Positions 7,470 through 10,180 of a stretch of 10,180 bases of DNA are shown piece after piece. Numbering within the stretch: the first letter of the stretch is position 1; each line of letters opens with the position of its first letter. The notes beneath the pieces were generated by a model that was not told where the DNA came from, ran no database searches, and saw only the letters and a program-made list of their open reading frames with translations. The translations under genes and the position numbers were made by a program. The stretch is from Hydrogenothermaceae bacterium (lineage in GTDB: Bacteria > Aquificota > Aquificia > Aquificales > Hydrogenothermaceae), in contig WFXI01000040.1 of NCBI GenBank assembly GCA_015490675.1, forward strand, positions 1-10,180, read 5' to 3'.

Positions 7470-8366
7470 ATGAGTACCTTGCGAATTTATAACACAACAA
7501 AAGTACCTCTAATCTTTAATGAAGATGACGTGTTATCAAAATCTAAGTTTTTAACACCAGTAGCTCAGAAATGTACTGTAATCGCTGTAGATGAAGATGT
7601 AATAGATGAGTTTTATCCACCTGAAAAAAGAAAAAGTTTAGATGAAGAATGTTTACGGGAAATATTAAAAAGCTATAGAAATATAGAAGAATTAGAAGAT
7701 ATGATTGAAAACTGTGAAAAAGATTTTGAAATTTCATCTAAATTTGTTGCTGTTGGATTATTTATGTGCAAACCGAATTATGATAAAGTTGAAAAGTTAG
7801 AAGAAATTTTAAATAAAAACAAAATTAAATACAATAGCAGAGATATTTGGGAAAATGTTATTTTAATATGTCCAGAAAGGATAAATGGATGGGCAAATAA
7901 GCTTAATGTAAGTCAAAAAATAGCAAATTTAAAGGTTTTATTTCACGAATATGCACATGCTTATTTATGTAATGACAGAAATAATTATTTGGGAACATGG
8001 TATGAAAAAGTTGTTGAAGAAGGGCTTGCTAACTATATAGTAATAGAAATATTTAAAAATAGCAGATATAAAAGTCATATAAACAAATTAATTTTATCTC
8101 AGCCTGTTGAATATAAAACATGTTACGCATATCTACATGACAATGTTTTAAAAATATTACCACCTAATTTTTTCTATAAACATTTTGAACGTATAAAATT
8201 TTTGTTAAGAAGATATAGTATGGTTTTATTTCCTTTCTTAAGTGTTTATCACGTACATGGTGAAATTTTAAGCCTTTGGAAAAATAGATATTTATTTGAA
8301 CCTGAGGAAGACTTTGATGAACTTATAAAACTTATAGCTATTTCTTCTTTGAAGGAAATAATTTAA
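7470..8366 (+). CDS. Soluble HExxH (gluzincin-like) metallopeptidase-type protein
   Basis: The 298-aa protein carries HEYAH (residues 159-163) in the helix KVLFHEYAHAYL. About 20 residues later comes WYEKVVEEGLANY, with E183 or E184 placed as the third zinc ligand, the arrangement of gluzincin-type zinc peptidases. No signal peptide or membrane span is seen, so it should act inside the cell. The N-terminal 90 residues (MSTLRIYNTTKVPLIFNEDD onward) are acidic and helical and I do not recognise them. H261 and H263 in VYHVHGE are further histidines of unknown role. The gene is transcribed away from the protease-HerA-McrBC operon, has its own dyad-bearing promoter, and is followed by a zinc-knuckle gene with a matching promoter. 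The peptidase fold is likely from the motif; activity and substrate are unknown. It could act as an effector, or as an anti-repressor-type protease that cleaves a regulator. Confidence 0.72.
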   Translation: MSTLRIYNTTKVPLIFNEDDVLSKSKFLTPVAQKCTVIAVDEDVIDEFYPPEKRKSLDEECLREILKSYRNIEELEDMIENCEKDFEISSKFVAVGLFMCKPNYDKVEKLEEILNKNKIKYNSRDIWENVILICPERINGWANKLNVSQKIANLKVLFHEYAHAYLCNDRNNYLGTWYEKVVEEGLANYIVIEIFKNSRYKSHINKLILSQPVEYKTCYAYLHDNVLKILPPNFFYKHFERIKFLLRRYSMVLFPFLSVYHVHGEILSLWKNRYLFEPEEDFDELIKLIAISSLKEII

Positions 8367-8387
8367 AAACTTACAAAAATATGTTTG

Positions 8388-8421
8388 TTAGAAAATAATT
8401 TTCTAATAAAAAACATATTAT
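8388..8421 (+). promoter_or_regulatory. Second copy of the operator-promoter module, upstream of the zinc-knuckle gene
   Basis: A perfect 19-bp palindrome (TTAGAAAAT, central A, ATTTTCTAA) spans 8388-8406. Nine bases on is a -10-like TATTAT (8416-8421) within CATATTATA. The TTAGAAA-N5-TTTCTAA core, the following TAA and the distance to the CATAT box are the same as at 7396-7432. A looser outer pairing (ATATGTTT with AAACATAT) flanks the core. The palindrome follows the metallopeptidase stop by 21 bases but is AT-only with almost no loop, so it is a poor terminator. Confidence 0.65.
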
Positions 8422-8449
8422 ATAGTATAAAGTCGTAAGGAGGAAAAAA

Positions 8450-8716
8450 ATGATTAACTACACAGAAAAAGAGGAAAAATGCATTATTTGTGGGAAACCT
8501 TATAAAAGGTATATTTTAGAGGATATGAAAAGATTTTGTGTTAAATGTGATTTTAATGGATATATTTGTGATAGTTGTGAAAAAAATGGATGTATTAATT
8601 GTAATAAAGATGATAGACACATCGTATATAAAGAAAATGGTAAAGAAAAGAGATATGGTAGATTGGTTAATATATGGAGTTACATCAGAATAAAATATAA
8701 GATTTCTTTAAAATAA
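8450..8716 (+). CDS. Small zinc-binding protein with four CxxC knuckles
   Basis: This is an 88-aa basic protein with eight cysteines in four pairs: C11/C14, C30/C33, C40/C43 and C48/C51, plus H57. The spacing CX2C-X15-CX2C-X6-CX2C-X4-CX2C would hold two zinc ions in a compact fold, either two ribbons or a cross-braced RING/LIM-like arrangement. The last 35 residues (KRYGRLVNIWSYIRIKYKISLK and just before) are basic and could contact nucleic acid. AAGGAGG six bases before the ATG makes the start secure. The gene has its own promoter, sharing the operator of the upstream metallopeptidase gene, so the two are probably switched together. I do not recognise the family; adaptor, DNA-binding regulator or peptidase substrate are all possible. 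Confidence 0.75.
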   Translation: MINYTEKEEKCIICGKPYKRYILEDMKRFCVKCDFNGYICDSCEKNGCINCNKDDRHIVYKENGKEKRYGRLVNIWSYIRIKYKISLK

Positions 8717-8786
8717 AAATATTTTGTGAGGGAATATAAAAATATAAGAGAGGATTACTTAAAACTATAGCTTTTTCTTCTCTGTA

Positions 8787-8810
8787 TTATTTTTAAATTA
8801 TTTAAAATAA
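8787..8810. repeat. AT-only imperfect palindrome before the 397-aa gene
   Basis: TTATTTTTAAAT pairs with ATTTAAAATAA apart from one extra T in the left arm, with a single base between them. It lies 15 bases before the ATG at 8825 and just after TATTAT (8785-8790), which could be a -10 box. The region is so AT-rich that this may be chance. It does not contain the TTAGAAA core of the other sites. Confidence 0.3.
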
Positions 8811-8824
8811 GAAAGGAAAAAATC

Positions 8825-10018
8825 ATGGATAAATTTAGAGAAAAATTTTTAAACTTAATAGAAAATGAAGATTTAGAAAAATTAACTTCTGAAATAATAA
8901 ATAAAGATTTTAAGGAACATTCCTTTTTAGAAAAAATAATGGGAGAACCTGAGTATCTAGAAAAAGCTATTGAAATTGTAGTTAGTAAAAATAATCCTAA
9001 ATTTAGCAAGTTACTAGGAGCTCTAATGATTACATATTTAAATATGCAAAAATATATCGATATAGATCCATATAATATAGAAGTACATAATTATAAAGGG
9101 GAAGCTTTAGAATTTTTTAAGAAAAAAATAGAAGAATTAGAAGAGAATAGATATGAAAGGGTCTTATTTTTAAAAGAGTTAATATTTGAAGATGTAAAAT
9201 ACTTAAAGAAATATTTAAAAACTTTTAAAGATATAGTGGAAAAAACAAATTTAAGTGAAGATGAAAAAATATTGAGATTATATGAATTTTTACAAGTTGT
9301 TTCTCGTACCTATCCTTCTTACGGTTTAAAAATAATAGAAGACTTAAAGAAAAAATATTTTGATAGAGACGAATTCTATTATATGTATGGAGAAATAGCT
9401 TTTGTTCTTTTAATGTTTAAAGAAAATCCAGATTTAAATTTAATAAAAGAACTCTTTAATAAATTTTATAACTGGTTAGAGTACAAAGTATCTTTAAATA
9501 TACCATTTGATTTAATAAACGCAAATTATATCCTTTATAGTAGCGTTTATACAGAGATTCTTTTAGCGGAAAAAAATATAGAAATTCTTTTAGCGGAAAA
9601 AAATATAGAAAAAGCTAAAAAAGTAATACAGTTGATTATAGATATACTTGATAGAGTTATAAAATATACGCTTGATACTACTGAAGATGTTGAGTATATA
9701 TTAATTGAGTATTTTGAACATCTTCTTTATGTAATTATAAAATATTATTCTCTTATTTATAATCAAGATTTTGATAACATTTTAAATAGATTAGGAAAAT
9801 ATCTTAAAGAGAATATATTTCTTTCTTCTAAAGAAATTAAAATATACCCTATTTTTTCTAAACTGTTTAAGTTTGTCAATGAATACTCATTTTTAAAAGA
9901 ATTTGATTTATCTAATGTAAAAGAATCTTATTACTTTGGCAGAAAGGATAAATCACTTTGGTATGCTTTCTATGGAACTTTAATGGAAGATGAGGATAAA
10001 AATTTCCTAAATTTATAG
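8825..10018 (+). CDS. Unrecognised 397-aa helical protein
   Basis: I do not recognise this protein. It is almost wholly alpha-helical by eye, rich in K, E, L, I and Y, with repeated amphipathic helices of the kind seen in TPR- or HEAT-like scaffolds but no clear consensus repeat. There are no catalytic motifs, cysteine clusters, signal peptide or true membrane span (IAFVLLMF near 191-198 is too short). Residues 245-253 and 254-262 are an exact duplication of ILLAEKNIE encoded by a 27-bp tandem repeat. AGAAAGG eight bases before the ATG is the ribosome site. It follows the zinc-knuckle gene by 108 bp and is followed after 52 bp by another plus-strand gene. It is among the most AT-rich parts of the window (10 G+C in bases 9181-9240), which suggests acquired DNA. 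A scaffold or sensor role is only a guess. Confidence 0.75.
   Translation: MDKFREKFLNLIENEDLEKLTSEIINKDFKEHSFLEKIMGEPEYLEKAIEIVVSKNNPKFSKLLGALMITYLNMQKYIDIDPYNIEVHNYKGEALEFFKKKIEELEENRYERVLFLKELIFEDVKYLKKYLKTFKDIVEKTNLSEDEKILRLYEFLQVVSRTYPSYGLKIIEDLKKKYFDRDEFYYMYGEIAFVLLMFKENPDLNLIKELFNKFYNWLEYKVSLNIPFDLINANYILYSSVYTEILLAEKNIEILLAEKNIEKAKKVIQLIIDILDRVIKYTLDTTEDVEYILIEYFEHLLYVIIKYYSLIYNQDFDNILNRLGKYLKENIFLSSKEIKIYPIFSKLFKFVNEYSFLKEFDLSNVKESYYFGRKDKSLWYAFYGTLMEDEDKNFLNL
9557..9610 (+). repeat. Exact 27-bp in-frame tandem duplication
   Basis: Two identical head-to-tail copies of a 27-bp unit beginning ATTCTTTTAGCGG occupy 9557-9583 and 9584-9610. They add nine residues (ILLAEKNIE) to the helical protein without breaking the frame. 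Complete identity, including third codon positions, points to a recent event. Confidence 0.95.
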
Positions 10019-10070
10019 AAATAATATTGGAAAATATAAATTAACTAATCTTTTGCAGGAGGAATCTGAG

Positions 10071-10180
10071 ATGATAGATTTAAATGAATTATTAAAAGAA
10101 AAAAATGTTAGAAATGCTATAGAAAATATAAAAGGAAATTTACAGCTTGCAGATTTTTACGACTATACAGAAGCTAAAGA
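10071..10180 (+). CDS. N-terminal fragment of an unidentified protein (36 codons, runs off the window)
   Basis: AGGAGG (10057-10062) lies eight bases before the ATG, an excellent ribosome site. The frame stays open to the window edge. The visible part begins MIDLNELLKEKNVRNAIENI and continues with LADFYDYTEAK; it is helical and charged, like the preceding protein, but not clearly similar in sequence. The gene starts 52 bp after the 397-aa gene on the same strand, so co-transcription is likely. Too little is present to assign a function. Confidence 0.75.
   Translation, partial: MIDLNELLKEKNVRNAIENIKGNLQLADFYDYTEAK

Noticed and set aside
7543..7737. Minus-strand open frame inside the metallopeptidase gene
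   Set aside because: F/L-rich shadow of the acidic N-terminal region.
8388..8406. Palindrome as an intrinsic terminator of the metallopeptidase gene
   Set aside because: The stem is nearly all A/T with a one-base loop and an A-rich rather than T-rich tail. It matches the promoter module at 7396-7432 in sequence and spacing to a -10 box.
8755..9009. Minus-strand open frame over the start of the 397-aa gene
   Set aside because: It overlaps a plus-strand gene with a good ribosome site and is S/F/L-rich, as expected for a shadow frame.
1..10180. CRISPR array, tRNA or rRNA genes, insertion sequence, attachment-site repeats
   Set aside because: No spaced direct repeats, no tRNA or rRNA conserved sequence, no transposase motif and no long flanking direct or inverted repeats were seen.

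Overview
This window comes from an AT-rich bacterium. The support is a bacterial-type RsmE, Shine-Dalgarno sites such as AGGAGG before most starts, and K/E/I-rich proteins. That profile would suit a low-GC thermophile, for example in the Aquificota, but nothing here fixes the lineage. Composition drifts along the window: GC is 23/60 in bases 181-240 (rsmE), 18/60 in 3001-3060 (mcrB) and 10/60 in 9181-9240 (the last complete gene). This fits a conserved locus on the left followed by accessory DNA.

Left edge (1-882): the last 58 codons of an unidentified plus-strand gene converge on rsmE, which encodes the 16S rRNA m3U1498 methyltransferase. Their stop codons overlap. Bases 883-1144 hold no gene; I see only rsmE leader sequence and a short 13-bp tandem repeat.

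Centre (1145-7214, minus strand): a compact four-gene operon, in transcription order a trypsin/HtrA-fold serine protease, a HerA-like hexameric ATPase, a McrB-type AAA+ motor and the McrC nuclease. Gaps are 12 and 21 bp, and mcrB and mcrC overlap by 8 bp. McrB and McrC normally form a modification-dependent restriction complex. A cytoplasmic protease and a DNA-translocase-type ATPase in the same transcript make this a candidate composite anti-phage defence system. It is the main point of interest in the window.

Right (7470-10180, plus strand): a divergent cluster of a soluble HExxH metallopeptidase-like protein, an 88-aa protein with four CxxC zinc knuckles, an unrecognised 397-aa helical protein, and the first 36 codons of another gene. 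The first two genes are preceded by the same promoter module: an inverted repeat TTAGAAA-N5-TTTCTAA, then TAA, with a CATAT(A/T)ATA -10 region at identical spacing. They are therefore probably co-regulated by a dedicated DNA-binding protein, and no such regulator is visible in the window. The divergent intergenic region (7215-7469) also has a second, different inverted repeat placed over the likely -35 of the protease-HerA-McrBC operon.

No tRNA, rRNA, CRISPR array, transposase or convincing intrinsic terminator was seen.
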